From positions 21,811 through 85,810 of the forward strand of contig CAXTHH010000007.1 in assembly GCA_964244065.1 (NCBI GenBank): DNA of 64,000 bases. Direction: 5' to 3'. The notes beneath the pieces were generated by a model. That model saw only the letters and a program-made list of their open reading frames with translations. It had not been told where the DNA came from and did no database searches. Of this stretch, positions 24,023-32,516 are shown piece after piece. This stretch comes from JASLDZ01 sp964244065. GTDB lineage: Bacteria; Pseudomonadota; Alphaproteobacteria; Caulobacterales; Caulobacteraceae. Made by a program: the position numbers and the translations under genes. The number at the start of each line of letters is the position of its first letter. Positions within the stretch are counted from its first letter, which is position 1.

Positions 24023-27000
24023 TCAAAGCCACAGAGTGCGCTCCGTCGCAGCGCCCCAGTCGCCGAAGCGGTCGCTCCACTGCCGCACGTGCACGGTCAG
24101 CGTGTAGGGCGCGGCCCCCAGGTCCATGGGGGCGAGCTCCAGACGCGGCTGCCTCGTCTCGTACGTCCCCACCGCCGGGCCGCTGAGCACCTCGACCCTG
24201 TAGCGCTCGCCGCCCTCGGTCAGCGGGACTTCGCCGTCCCAGGCGTCGCCGCCTGCGCGGGCGCGGCGCACCCAGGTCAGGCGCAGCCCGCCGGGCATAC
24301 GCGCCGCCCGCAGGTGCGCGGGCGACCAGGGCCGCCATGCGCGCGCGCGCCAGGTGAAGCTCGCGTCCGCGACGCCCGGGCCGCCGGGCGGGCCGCCGGC
24401 GGTGGCCGCGCGCCACAGCAGCTCCAGCCCCCGCTCCGACGCGCCGACGTGCAGCCTCGCGAGGCTGCGGCCGAGGCGCATCCACGGGGCCCCCGCGGGC
24501 GCCCCCGTCATGGCGTCCTCGGTCCCGAGCTGCGCGCGCAACAGGCGCGTGAGCCGCCAGGAGCCGTCGCCGAGAGGCTCGGCGTCGCGGAACTGAAGCA
24601 CCTCCCATCCTCCGGCGGGAGCGCGGATGGCGAGGGTGTTGGCCCCGGCGCGGACCTCCGCCTCCCCCGCGCTCGCCAGCAGCGCGCCGGCGGCCGGGCG
24701 CACCACCAGGGCCGTGGCCTCGTCCCAGCGGTGGCGCGGGCCGGGCGGCAGGGCGGAGAGCGTCACGCCCAGCGTCGCCGGCTCCTCCGCCCGACCGCGC
24801 AGGGTCAGCGCCGGGGCGGTCGGGCCGGCGTGCACGTCGAACGCGCGCCAGGGCTCCACGGCCAGGGCCGCGAGCGGGCGCGCGTCCTCTTCCGCCCCCT
24901 CCAGGGCGGGCGCGTCGATCAGGAGCAGTCGGGGGGGACCCGCCGGGGCGGGCACGGGCGCCGCAGGCGGGCCGTCGTCGACGGGGTCGGCCGTCCGGGC
25001 GGGCGTCGGGCCGGCGCGCACGAGGTGCAGGCGCGGGTGCTCCTCCTGCTCCGCGCGCACCACGCGCCAGGCGCCCGGCGCGCCCTCGACCTCGACCACA
25101 TCGCCGGGCTCGACGCGCAGGGCGGCGAGGGGGGAGACGTGCAGCGTCAGCGCGTCCTGCTCGGCCTCGGCGCGCTGCAGCCGGGCGTCCGCCGCCTGGC
25201 GCGCGCCCGCGGCGTCGAGCACCACGGGCAGGTCCGCGGTCTGCGTCCCGCCGGGCCCGGGCCGGGCGGCCCGGCGCACCACCGAGCCGGCCTGGTAGGC
25301 GTCGGCCTCGTCCAGGTAGCGCACGCGCACGGCGTCCGGCGCGGGCTCCAGCGTGCGCGCGGCGCTGAGCGCGGCCGCGGCGTCCTCCACCCGCGCCAGG
25401 TCGCCCTCGCCGAGCGACAGGGCGGGCGCGGCGCCGCGGCCCACCACGGCCACCCGCCCCTCGCGTTCGGCCAGGTCGAAGCCCAGCGCCTCCGCCAGCG
25501 GCTGCAGCGCCTCGGCCGTGCTCATCGGCCCGGGCACGACATAGCCGTAAGCGGACGCGATCGGCCCCTCGATGCGGAAGTCGCCGGGCGCCAGCCCCGC
25601 CCGGCGCAACAGGGCGGAGACGATGTCGCCGCCGCCGTCGGACGCGCCCACCCGCCCGTTCAGCCAGTGGCCCAGCGTCCAGTTGGGCGCATCCTTCCAC
25701 ACGTCGCGGCGGGCGGGGAAGTCGGGATAGGGCCGCGCGTCCCAGCACCAGGCGCTCATGCGGTCGAGCTCCAGCATGGCGCGGCCGTCCACGGGCGAGG
25801 CGGGGTTGTTCGCCGGGTCCTGGTAGACCGCCAGCACCGCCTCCAGCGCCCGCCGCTGGGCCAAGTCGTCGCGCACGCCCGTGCTCGCGGGCGGCAGCGC
25901 GCTCTCGCTCGACTTCGGGTCGATGAACAGGTTGGGCGCGTTGGAGCCGCGATCCACCGCCGGGCAGCCGAACTCGACCAGGCGGATCGGCTTCATCCCG
26001 GGCGTCCAGGCCGTGGGCGTCGAGGCGCGGACGCCGCCCGGCCGGTCGTGGTGCGGGTTGGCCCACCAGGCGCGCAGGTCCTTGGGCCCGCGGAACACCC
26101 AGGGTTCGCCGTAGGCGCCGTCCGTCACCGGCGTGCGCGCCTGGGCCGCGCGGGCCGCGTCCGAGGCGTAGAACCAGGCGAAATCCTCGCCGCCGAGCAC
26201 GTTGGCGGAGAGGTAGCCGACGTCGTACGGCCCGCGCGCGCCGGCGGCCGCGTCCACCCCGCCGTCGTCGCGCCGCCAGTCGGCCAGGGGCGGGTAGAAA
26301 TCGACGCCCACGAAGTCGATCGCCGGGTGGGCCCAGAGCGGGTCGAGGTGGAAGCGCACCTCGCCCGTGCCGTCGGCCGGCTGGTGGCCGAACCACTCGG
26401 ACCAGTCGCCGGCGTAGCCGACCTTCACCTCCGGCCCGACCACCGCCTTCACGTCCGCCGCCAGCCGGGCGAGCTCGCCCACCGCCGGGTAGACGCCGGG
26501 GGCGGAGCGCAGGGTCGTCAGCCCGCGCAGCTCCGACCCGATCAGGATCCCTTCCACCCCCCCGCCCGCCATCGTCAGCAGCCGGGCGTAGTGCAGCACC
26601 AGCCGCCGATAGCTCCATTCGACGGGGCCGGCGTAGGCGATCCCCTCCCCGCTCGCGGCGAAGTGCTCGGGCGCGCAGGCCCCGAAGAAGCGGGCCACCT
26701 GCGCCGCGGCCGCCGGCGTCAGGTCCGTAGCGCCCGGCCGCCCGGGGGCCGCCTCGCCGGTGATCCGGCCTCGCCAGGGGTAGGGCGCCTGGCGCGGGCC
26801 GCCGTAGGGGTCGGGCAGGCTGTTGGCCGCCGGCACGTCCATCATCAGGAAGGGATAGAGCGTCACGCCAAGCCCGCGCCGGCGCAGCTCGGCGATGCAG
26901 TGGAGCACCGTGGCGTCGGACGGCGTGCCGCCGAAGGCCGGGCCGCCCAGCGCCTCGGACACCACGTGCGCGCCCTCGCGCCCGACCTCGACGCGCCAGC

Positions 27001-27880
27001 TGGAGGGCGTGGTCACCTTGTCGAGCCGCTCCACGCCCGGGCGAACCTCGCAGACGCCTGCGCGCAGGTCCGTGCCGAACCAGGTGACCACCAGGTTCAC
27101 GTGCTCCACGTGCGGCAGCTGCGCCTGCAGGGCGTCCAGCGCCACCAGCAGGTCGGGCCGCCCCTGGGCGTTGTGCACGTTCTCGTTGGCGAAGACGGCG
27201 TCGTTGGTCTCGCGCAGCTCCACGGTGGGCTGCAGCACGAACTCGCCCGCGCCGGGGATCAGGTTGATGCTGCGGAGCCGTGACTCCAGCCCCTCCTCGA
27301 CCGGTCGGCGGAAGATCTCCACGTTCAGCTGCGGAGGGCGGTTCCCCCAGCGGTCGAGCGGCAGGTCCTCGAACACGAGGTAGGCGGTGTTGCGGAAGGC
27401 GGGCGCTCGCCCCTCCACCGCCTCGATCAGGGGGTCGGGCGCCTGGTCGGGGCCGCCCAAGTGCACGCGCATCTGCACGGCGGAGACGTCCATCACCTGC
27501 CCGTCCGCCCAGATGCGGCCGATGCCGTCGATGGGCCCCTCGCACAGGCCCACGGCGAAGGAGAGCGAGTAGCTGTAGCTCACCGTCTTCGGCCCGGAGC
27601 TCTTGCCGCCCCCGCTGCGCTGCTCGACCCGCTGTTCGCGGAAGCGGGCGGCCCAGATGGTCTGCCCCGCCACCCGGGCGCGGCCGAAGACGGCGGGCAT
27701 GGGCGCGCCCACGCTGGTGCTGTGCAGCTCCAGCCCGCTGAGCCGCCCGCCCGCCTGCCGCGGCGTGGCCAGCGAGGACACGAGCGCCCGGTCGGCCAGG
27801 CCGCCCAGCACGCCGCCGATCGCCCCGCCCAGCGGCCCGCCCACGGCGGTCCCGACGGCGGTGAGGAGGACTTGGGCCAT
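24023..27880 (-). CDS. GTA large tail/host-specificity protein (gp15, TIM-barrel)
   Basis: A 1285-residue protein, the usual size of the GTA baseplate megatron. The start MAQVLLTAVGTAVGGPLGGAIGG is the family's hydrophobic opening. The middle carries a glycoside-hydrolase-like TIM barrel (GYAGDWSEWFGHQPADGTGEVRFHLDPLW, DFVGVDFYPPLADWR, VEFGCPAVDRG), and a C-terminal GTA tail module follows. In the Rhodobacter capsulatus GTA the equivalent protein forms the distal baseplate and helps penetrate the recipient wall. It is the last gene of the leftward structural cluster, starting four bases after the gp14 stop codon. Confidence 0.94.
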   Translation of the reverse strand: MAQVLLTAVGTAVGGPLGGAIGGVLGGLADRALVSSLATPRQAGGRLSGLELHSTSVGAPMPAVFGRARVAGQTIWAARFREQRVEQRSGGGKSSGPKTVSYSYSLSFAVGLCEGPIDGIGRIWADGQVMDVSAVQMRVHLGGPDQAPDPLIEAVEGRAPAFRNTAYLVFEDLPLDRWGNRPPQLNVEIFRRPVEEGLESRLRSINLIPGAGEFVLQPTVELRETNDAVFANENVHNAQGRPDLLVALDALQAQLPHVEHVNLVVTWFGTDLRAGVCEVRPGVERLDKVTTPSSWRVEVGREGAHVVSEALGGPAFGGTPSDATVLHCIAELRRRGLGVTLYPFLMMDVPAANSLPDPYGGPRQAPYPWRGRITGEAAPGRPGATDLTPAAAAQVARFFGACAPEHFAASGEGIAYAGPVEWSYRRLVLHYARLLTMAGGGVEGILIGSELRGLTTLRSAPGVYPAVGELARLAADVKAVVGPEVKVGYAGDWSEWFGHQPADGTGEVRFHLDPLWAHPAIDFVGVDFYPPLADWRRDDGGVDAAAGARGPYDVGYLSANVLGGEDFAWFYASDAARAAQARTPVTDGAYGEPWVFRGPKDLRAWWANPHHDRPGGVRASTPTAWTPGMKPIRLVEFGCPAVDRGSNAPNLFIDPKSSESALPPASTGVRDDLAQRRALEAVLAVYQDPANNPASPVDGRAMLELDRMSAWCWDARPYPDFPARRDVWKDAPNWTLGHWLNGRVGASDGGGDIVSALLRRAGLAPGDFRIEGPIASAYGYVVPGPMSTAEALQPLAEALGFDLAEREGRVAVVGRGAAPALSLGEGDLARVEDAAAALSAARTLEPAPDAVRVRYLDEADAYQAGSVVRRAARPGPGGTQTADLPVVLDAAGARQAADARLQRAEAEQDALTLHVSPLAALRVEPGDVVEVEGAPGAWRVVRAEQEEHPRLHLVRAGPTPARTADPVDDGPPAAPVPAPAGPPRLLLIDAPALEGAEEDARPLAALAVEPWRAFDVHAGPTAPALTLRGRAEEPATLGVTLSALPPGPRHRWDEATALVVRPAAGALLASAGEAEVRAGANTLAIRAPAGGWEVLQFRDAEPLGDGSWRLTRLLRAQLGTEDAMTGAPAGAPWMRLGRSLARLHVGASERGLELLWRAATAGGPPGGPGVADASFTWRARAWRPWSPAHLRAARMPGGLRLTWVRRARAGGDAWDGEVPLTEGGERYRVEVLSGPAVGTYETRQPRLELAPMDLGAAPYTLTVHVRQWSDRFGDWGAATERTLWL

Positions 27881-27884
27881 GCGC

Positions 27885-28334
27885 TCAGCTCTTGGTGTTC
27901 GGGTCGGGGTTCGGGTCGGGGAAGCGGCAGGCGTGCGTCAGCCGCACGCGCCACCAGGGGATCAGCCAGCTCTCGGTCACCGCCCGCCCCCAGTAGGCGT
28001 GGAGGATCCGGTCGGGCGCGGAGAGCACCGCGCAGTGCTTCACGGGGGCGCCCTGCGACATGCGGAACAGCAGCACGTCGCCGGGCTCCGCGGCGTCGAC
28101 GGGGATCTCGCGCAGCCAGCGGCGGGCGGCGCCCAGCAAGGCCTCCTCGCCGCCCACCTCCGCCCAGTCCGGGCGGTAGGCGGGGACGGGCCCGGGCTCA
28201 GGCCCCACCATCTCGCGCCAGACGCCCCGCACCAGGCCCAGGCAGTCCGCGCCCCAGCCCTTCACGCTGGCCTGATGGCGGTAGGGCGTGCCCAGCCAGC
28301 CCCGGGCGGCTTCCACCACGTCGGGCCGGCTCAT
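27885..28334 (-). CDS. GTA NlpC/P60 peptidoglycan peptidase (gp14)
   Basis: A 149-residue cell-wall peptidase. Catalytic Cys31 lies in GWGADCLGLVRG and His100 in APVKHCAVL. The spacing and the closing IPWWRVRLTHACRFP match the GTA gp14/phage NlpC-P60 family, which cuts peptide cross-links for DNA entry. Its ATG overlaps the gp13 stop codon by four bases. The C-terminus has a short PDPNPDPN repeat. Confidence 0.93.
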   Translation of the reverse strand: MSRPDVVEAARGWLGTPYRHQASVKGWGADCLGLVRGVWREMVGPEPGPVPAYRPDWAEVGGEEALLGAARRWLREIPVDAAEPGDVLLFRMSQGAPVKHCAVLSAPDRILHAYWGRAVTESWLIPWWRVRLTHACRFPDPNPDPNTKS

Positions 28335-28987
28335 CGCCGCGAACCCCCGTCCGCGACGCCGCTGACCGTCGCCGCGTTCACCGGCAGGAAGTCGTCGCCG
28401 GGGATGTCGGGGAAACCCTGGAAGTTCAGGTGATTGTGGAAGACGTCGCGGCACGTGGCGAACCGCCGGTCGCAGGTCGCGCCCGGGAAGGCGGCCAGCC
28501 CCACCCGGCAGCGCGCGTCGCCCAGCCGCGCGTCGCACAGCCGGTCGTAGGTGCGCCCGATCACCGGGCGCAGCGCCGCGAGCGGGCCCTCCAGCTCGGC
28601 GATGAAGCCCTCGCCCGTGCGCACGATGCGCTGCACGGTCTCGCGACGCAGGCGCACGCGCGCGGCCGGGTCGCCCGGCACGAGCCGCCAAGTCTCCACC
28701 CGCGCGCCGTCGTAGAGGCCCGCGGCGATGTCCGCCTCCGTGAGCGCGTCGGAGCTCAGCGCCCCCGCGGCGCTGGCCTGCCCGGGCTCCGGCCCGAGCG
28801 CGCCGTCGGCGGCCCCCGCCGTCCAGCCGCTGGCGGGCTCGCAGGCGACGCCGTCCAGCTCGAGCGGCGCGTCGTGGTCGGTGAAGCCCAGGCGCAGGCC
28901 GTCGCCGCGGGTCAGCAGCCAGGCGGTGCAGAGCACGGCCGCGCCGCCCTCCAGCGCCGCCTCGAGCTCGGGCGGGAGGGCGCGCAT
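28331..28987 (-). CDS. GTA tail hub protein (gp13, DUF2163)
   Basis: A 218-residue DUF2163 protein, the GTA/phage hub between tail tube and baseplate. The N-terminal part shows LGFTDHDAPLELDG, and the C-terminal part has the Cys-rich segment CDARLGDARC...CDRRFATCRDVFHNHLNFQGFPDIPGDD. In the R. capsulatus particle the hub is reported to hold an iron-sulfur cluster, and four cysteines are present here too. The start at 28987 overlaps the gp12 stop codon by one base. Confidence 0.92.
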   Translation of the reverse strand: MRALPPELEAALEGGAAVLCTAWLLTRGDGLRLGFTDHDAPLELDGVACEPASGWTAGAADGALGPEPGQASAAGALSSDALTEADIAAGLYDGARVETWRLVPGDPAARVRLRRETVQRIVRTGEGFIAELEGPLAALRPVIGRTYDRLCDARLGDARCRVGLAAFPGATCDRRFATCRDVFHNHLNFQGFPDIPGDDFLPVNAATVSGVADGGSRR

Positions 28988-29601
28988 CAGACGCGCACCT
29001 CCACCAGCGGCACGGCGACCACGCGCGCGGCGTCGAAGCCCTCCAGCGTCACGTCGATCCGGTCGGCGTCGAAGCGCACGGGCGTGTCGAAGCGGAAGCC
29101 GGCGGTCAGCACCGCCCCGGCGGCCGGGGCCGCGCCGAACGTCACCACGCCCGTGGCGGTGTCCACGCTCCAGGCCGACGTCGCCGACCCGTTCACCGCC
29201 ACCCGTACGGAGCCCGCCACGGGCTTGGTGACGGGCCGGGCGTAGTCGCCGTAGCGCTTGGCCAGCGGCCAGGCGGTGAGCGCGCCGTCGCCGACGCCCA
29301 GCGGCTGGTCGCCCGCGGTCACCGGTGCGCCGGGCGGGGCGGACGCTTGGTCGGCGAAATCGCGGAAGCGGAAGCCCTGCAGCCGGCCACGCCTCGCCTC
29401 GAAGAAGGCCTGCAGCTCGGCCGCCTCCTCCAGGCTGCGCACGCCCTGGCCGATCAGGAAGCGGCGGCGGCCGTGCGCCCACGGCGTCCAGCGCCGCTCG
29501 AAGCCGCTGGCGAGCTGCACGACCTCCGTGCGCCGCTCCACCCCGCCGGTGCTGCCGAACGCCAGCCGCGCGGGGAACAACACCTCGGCGAAGGCGTCCA
29601 T
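28987..29601 (-). CDS. GTA distal tail protein (gp12, DUF2460)
   Basis: A 204-residue DUF2460 protein. It opens MDAFAEVLFPARLAFGSTGG and continues with QAFFEARRGRLQGFRFRDFADQ, both hallmarks of the GTA/phage distal tail family. It forms the ring between tail tube and hub. Stop and start codons are shared by overlap with gp13 and gp11. Confidence 0.93.
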   Translation of the reverse strand: MDAFAEVLFPARLAFGSTGGVERRTEVVQLASGFERRWTPWAHGRRRFLIGQGVRSLEEAAELQAFFEARRGRLQGFRFRDFADQASAPPGAPVTAGDQPLGVGDGALTAWPLAKRYGDYARPVTKPVAGSVRVAVNGSATSAWSVDTATGVVTFGAAPAAGAVLTAGFRFDTPVRFDADRIDVTLEGFDAARVVAVPLVEVRV

Positions 29602-30161
29602 CAGCGCCGCCCCAGGGCGACGGCGCGCGCCAGGGCGGCGGCCACCTGCGCCTCCGACCGCAGCAGCGCGGGCGCGCCTCCGCCGGAGACGCTGACGTTC
29701 ACCGTCACGCCGCCCCCGCCGGAGCCGGCCGGCTCGACCGCGCCGGCGGAGGCGGGGCGGAACAGCTCGGGCCCCCGCTCGCCCACCAGGTAGGCGCCGC
29801 CCGGCGTCACCGGCCCGCCGTCGGCGCGGGCGCCGCCGAACAGGCCGCCCAGCGCCTTGGCCAGAGCGTCGCCCAGCGAGCCGCCGAGCGTGCCCCCGCC
29901 CGCGGCGGGCGCCTTGGACAGGGCGCCGGCGACCGAGATGGCGGCGCTGGCCAGCTCGGACAGGCTGATCTTGCCGTCGGAGGCGGCGCGGGCCAGCGAG
30001 CGCGTCAGGCTCTCGCCGGCCCGCGCGAAGGCGGTCTCCACCGTGTCGGCCGCGGCCTTGGCGGAGGCGGAGAGCTCGCCCACGGCGGCCCGCGCCTCGG
30101 CGGTGCGGCCGGGGAGGCCTGCCAGACCGCCGCCCGCGCTCTCGGGAGGGATGTCGCTCAT
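29601..30161 (-). CDS. GTA tape measure protein (gp11)
   Basis: A 186-residue protein with a helical N-terminal part and a glycine-rich middle. The conserved GGPVTPGGAYLVGERGPELFRP segment is typical of GTA and phage tail tape-measure C-termini. The very short length agrees with the short GTA tail. The start MSDIPPESAGG at 30161 overlaps the preceding gene's stop by four bases, and upstream in-frame residues are low-complexity Arg/Pro and were excluded. Confidence 0.88.
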   Translation of the reverse strand: MSDIPPESAGGGLAGLPGRTAEARAAVGELSASAKAAADTVETAFARAGESLTRSLARAASDGKISLSELASAAISVAGALSKAPAAGGGTLGGSLGDALAKALGGLFGGARADGGPVTPGGAYLVGERGPELFRPASAGAVEPAGSGGGGVTVNVSVSGGGAPALLRSEAQVAAALARAVALGRR

Positions 30162-30343
30162 GCGGGATCGTCCGGATGGAGGTGGAGGAGGGCGTCGAGC
30201 TCGGCGCGCGTCAGCGGCGCCGCGCCCGGCGCGGGGGCGGTGAGGGCGCGCCACTCGGCGAGCGACAGCGCCCAGGTCTCGCAGGGGGAGAGGCCGAAGC
30301 GCGCGGAGGCCAGCCGCAGCACCGCGGCCCAGCGCTCGGTCAC
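30158..30343 (-). CDS. GTA tail assembly chaperone-like small protein (rcc01693 family)
   Basis: A 61-residue protein. WAAVLRLASARFGLSPCETWALSLAEWRALT followed by LTRAELDALLHLHPD is the signature of the small phage tail assembly chaperone found after GTA gp10. In many phages two adjacent chaperone genes coat the tape measure protein during tail assembly. It lies four bases after gp10 and overlaps gp11. Confidence 0.88.
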   Translation of the reverse strand: MTERWAAVLRLASARFGLSPCETWALSLAEWRALTAPAPGAAPLTRAELDALLHLHPDDPA

Positions 30344-30347
30344 GGGA

Positions 30348-30650
30348 TCAGCCCGCGGCGGCGAAGGCGGCGGCCACGGCCTCGCCCGCCTCGGCCGGAG
30401 TGACCGGCAGCTCGGCCAGCTGCGCCGCCGCCTCCGCCTCGCCGCCGCCGCGCAGCAGGGCGGCGAGCACGACCAGCAGGTCGCGGGCGCCCACCCGGCG
30501 CAGACGGGCGGCGAGCGCCTCGCCGCCTTCGCAGCCGAAGGCGGTCTCCAGCTCGGCCAGCGCGCCCAGCGTCAGGCACAGCCGGCGCGGGACGCCGCCC
30601 ACGGGGCGCACCACCTCGCCCCGGGCTCCGTTGGCGGCCGGCGCGATCAC
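30348..30650 (-). CDS. GTA gp10 family protein (tail assembly chaperone)
   Basis: A 100-residue member of the GTA TAC family. NGARGEVVRPVGGVPRRLCLTLGALAELETAFGCE is characteristic, followed by a helical C-terminus. It starts with GTG overlapping the gp9 stop by four bases. The role is inferred from position between tail tube and tape measure genes. Confidence 0.9.
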   Translation of the reverse strand: MIAPAANGARGEVVRPVGGVPRRLCLTLGALAELETAFGCEGGEALAARLRRVGARDLLVVLAALLRGGGEAEAAAQLAELPVTPAEAGEAVAAAFAAAG

Positions 30651-31060
30651 GATGCGGCCGTGAAGCTGAGCGCGCCGGCCGAGGCGAGCGTCACCGCGTA
30701 GGTGGCCTCGCCGTCGTGCGTGCCGGCGTACTCCAGCGCCGCCACCTGGAACGGGCCCTCGAACGTCCCGAACCCGGGCGCCACCAGGCGGAAGCTGCGC
30801 AGCGCGCCGTCGAAGAAGGCCTGGCGCAGCGCCGCGTCCGCCGCCGCTGAGCGGAACACGCCCGCGCCGGAGACCGACATCGACCGCGCGCCCGCTCCCT
30901 CCAGGAGCTCGCGCCAGCGCCCGGCGGAGTCGGCGTCGGTGACGTCCACCGTCTTCGAGTTCAGCGAGAGCGTGCGCGTGCGCAGCCCCGCGAGCGTGAT
31001 GAAGCCGCCGGCCCCGTCGCCGACCTTGACCAGCAGGTCCTTGCCCTTCTGCGCGCCCAT
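30647..31060 (-). CDS. GTA major tail tube protein (gp9, TP901-1 family)
   Basis: A 137-residue tail tube subunit. GKDLLVKVGDGAGGFITLAGLRTRTLSLNSKTVDVTDADSAGRWRELLEGAG is the standard start of the TP901-1/GTA tail tube family, and the C-terminus shows the YAGTHDGEATYAVTLASAG strands. It overlaps the stop codon of gp8 by one base. Confidence 0.94.
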   Translation of the reverse strand: MGAQKGKDLLVKVGDGAGGFITLAGLRTRTLSLNSKTVDVTDADSAGRWRELLEGAGARSMSVSGAGVFRSAAADAALRQAFFDGALRSFRLVAPGFGTFEGPFQVAALEYAGTHDGEATYAVTLASAGALSFTAAS

Positions 31061-31485
31061 CAGGCCGCCTCCGCCAGGGCGAGCGGCTCCACCACGGCGC
31101 GCAGCCGGGTGACGCCGTAGACCGAGCGCCAGTCGCTGGCGCGGAACACGTCCTGGAAGGTCACGCGCAGGTTGGCGAGCCGGTGGTCGGCCACGGCCAG
31201 GTCCGCGTCGTGCAGGGCGGCGCGCAAGGCGGCCCCCACGGCCTGCGCCTCCTCCTTGCCGCCGAAGCGCGAGACGCAGGTCAGGGTCACCACCAGCTCG
31301 GCGCCCTCGGCGGGGTCGCCGCCCAGCGGGCGCGTCTCCACGCGGCCGAGGTGCAGGTAGGGGAAGCCCGGGTCGGGCGGCGGCTGGTCCCAGGTGCGGG
31401 AGCCGACGAGGGCCGTCACGCCCGAATCGGCGCGCAGGCGGGCGAGGAGCGCGGCGGTGAGCGCGCGCTCGGGGTCGAGCGACAT
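31060..31485 (-). CDS. GTA tail terminator (gp8, DUF3168)
   Basis: A 141-residue DUF3168 protein that caps the tail tube at the head side. The ALTAALLARLRADSGVTALVGSRTWDQPP opening and the WRSVYGVTRLRAVVEP closing strand are typical. It starts 16 bases after gp7. Confidence 0.93.
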   Translation of the reverse strand: MSLDPERALTAALLARLRADSGVTALVGSRTWDQPPPDPGFPYLHLGRVETRPLGGDPAEGAELVVTLTCVSRFGGKEEAQAVGAALRAALHDADLAVADHRLANLRVTFQDVFRASDWRSVYGVTRLRAVVEPLALAEAA

Positions 31486-31501
31486 GGCTGAGGTCTCCGG
31501 C

Positions 31502-31813
31502 CTAGAGCAGGCGGTCGAGGAGGAGGACGACGCGGCCGGGCGCCGGGTCGTCGGGGGTGACGGCGCGCACGGTCCAGGGCGGACCGTCGCCGGTGACGAG
31601 GCGCACGCCCGGGGCGAGCGCGGGATGGGCGCGGGCGCGGGCGGTGGCGGACTGCGCGCGTTCGGGCGGCCGGTCGCCGCCGCCGGCCTCGCGCGGCGCG
31701 GCCGGGTCGAGCTCGACCCAGACGACGCCCGCGGGCGCCCAGGCGACCGCGCGGCCGCCGAACGGCGTCTCGGTCTCGACGGGCGCCTCCACCGTGGCGG
31801 GCACGGCCCTCAC
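31502..31813 (-). CDS. GTA head closure/stopper protein (gp7)
   Basis: A 103-residue protein that starts with GTG overlapping the gp6 stop by four bases. It has the phage head-tail adaptor (gp7/SPP1 gp16-like) make-up: beta-rich, with WAPAGVVWVELDPAAPREAGG and a conserved RARAHPALAPGVRL segment. Assignment rests on this weak similarity plus strict position between gp6 and gp8. Confidence 0.82.
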   Translation of the reverse strand: MRAVPATVEAPVETETPFGGRAVAWAPAGVVWVELDPAAPREAGGGDRPPERAQSATARARAHPALAPGVRLVTGDGPPWTVRAVTPDDPAPGRVVLLLDRLL

Positions 31814-32343
31814 AGGCGCGCCCTCCGCCACGCGGCGGCCCAGGGCTCGGCGGGGCCGAGGCCGGGCGGCGCAGGAGCGACGGGGTCCGCCCGCCGCTCG
31901 TAGGCCTCGGCCGCGAGCGCCAGCACCGCCTGCTTCAGCGCGGCCGGGACGTCCGCCGGCGTGGCCGCCAGGCCCGCGCGGTGCTCGATACGCACCGCCG
32001 CCGGCCGGGCGCGCAGGCGGATGCGGGCGGGCCGCTCGCCCACGCGCAGCCAGGCGGAGGGCGGCAGCGCCGTCCAGCCGCCCGCGCCGTCGGGCACGGA
32101 CACGGCGTCCACCGCCGTCACCGGCCAGGCGGAGAGGGCGACCACCGCGGTCGCCGGCGTCAGCTCCTCGCGGAGCGTCGCCTCCAGCAGGCGCACGCCC
32201 AGCTCCGCCTCCAGCCGCTCGCGCGCGGCGGCGAGCAGGCCGGCGAGGAGCGCGTCCTCCAGGTCGTGCGTGACGCGCAGGTGCGCCTTCAGCTCCGCCG
32301 GCGAGACGGGCTCGCCGGCGGGCGGGGTCAGGATGGTGATCAT
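31810..32343 (-). CDS. GTA head-tail connector/adaptor (gp6)
   Basis: A 177-residue protein. The N-terminus EPVSPAELKAHLRVTHDLEDALLAGLLAAARERLEAELG is the family's helical ring-forming domain (phage gp6-like), and the C-terminal helix DVPAALKQAVLALAAEAYE is also typical. The ATG lies just downstream of repeat R1b, which separates it from the capsid gene. Confidence 0.9.
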   Translation of the reverse strand: MITILTPPAGEPVSPAELKAHLRVTHDLEDALLAGLLAAARERLEAELGVRLLEATLREELTPATAVVALSAWPVTAVDAVSVPDGAGGWTALPPSAWLRVGERPARIRLRARPAAVRIEHRAGLAATPADVPAALKQAVLALAAEAYERRADPVAPAPPGLGPAEPWAAAWRRARL

Positions 32344-32354
32344 GGGAGCCTGTC

Positions 32355-32497
32355 TTCTCCCTCCCCCTCGTGGGGAGGGGGGACCGCGCGAAGCGTGGTG
32401 GGCGGGGGGCCTCACGCTCGACGGCGGACGTTGCGGATGCGGCCCCCACCCACCAGCCTTCGGCTGGTCCCCCCTCCCCACGAGGGGGAGGGAGAGG
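32355..32497. repeat. Palindromic repeat, family R1, copy b
   Basis: A second R1 element of about 143 bases, filling the gap between the capsid and connector genes of the GTA cluster. The inner hairpins are swapped relative to copy a (AAGCG side first, AGCCTTCGGCT side second), so it is inserted in the opposite orientation. As RNA, its long arms would fold strongly and could damp or stabilise the transcript downstream of the capsid gene. Confidence 0.85.
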
Positions 32498-32516
32498 CCG
32501 TCGTGCGTCGCTCGCG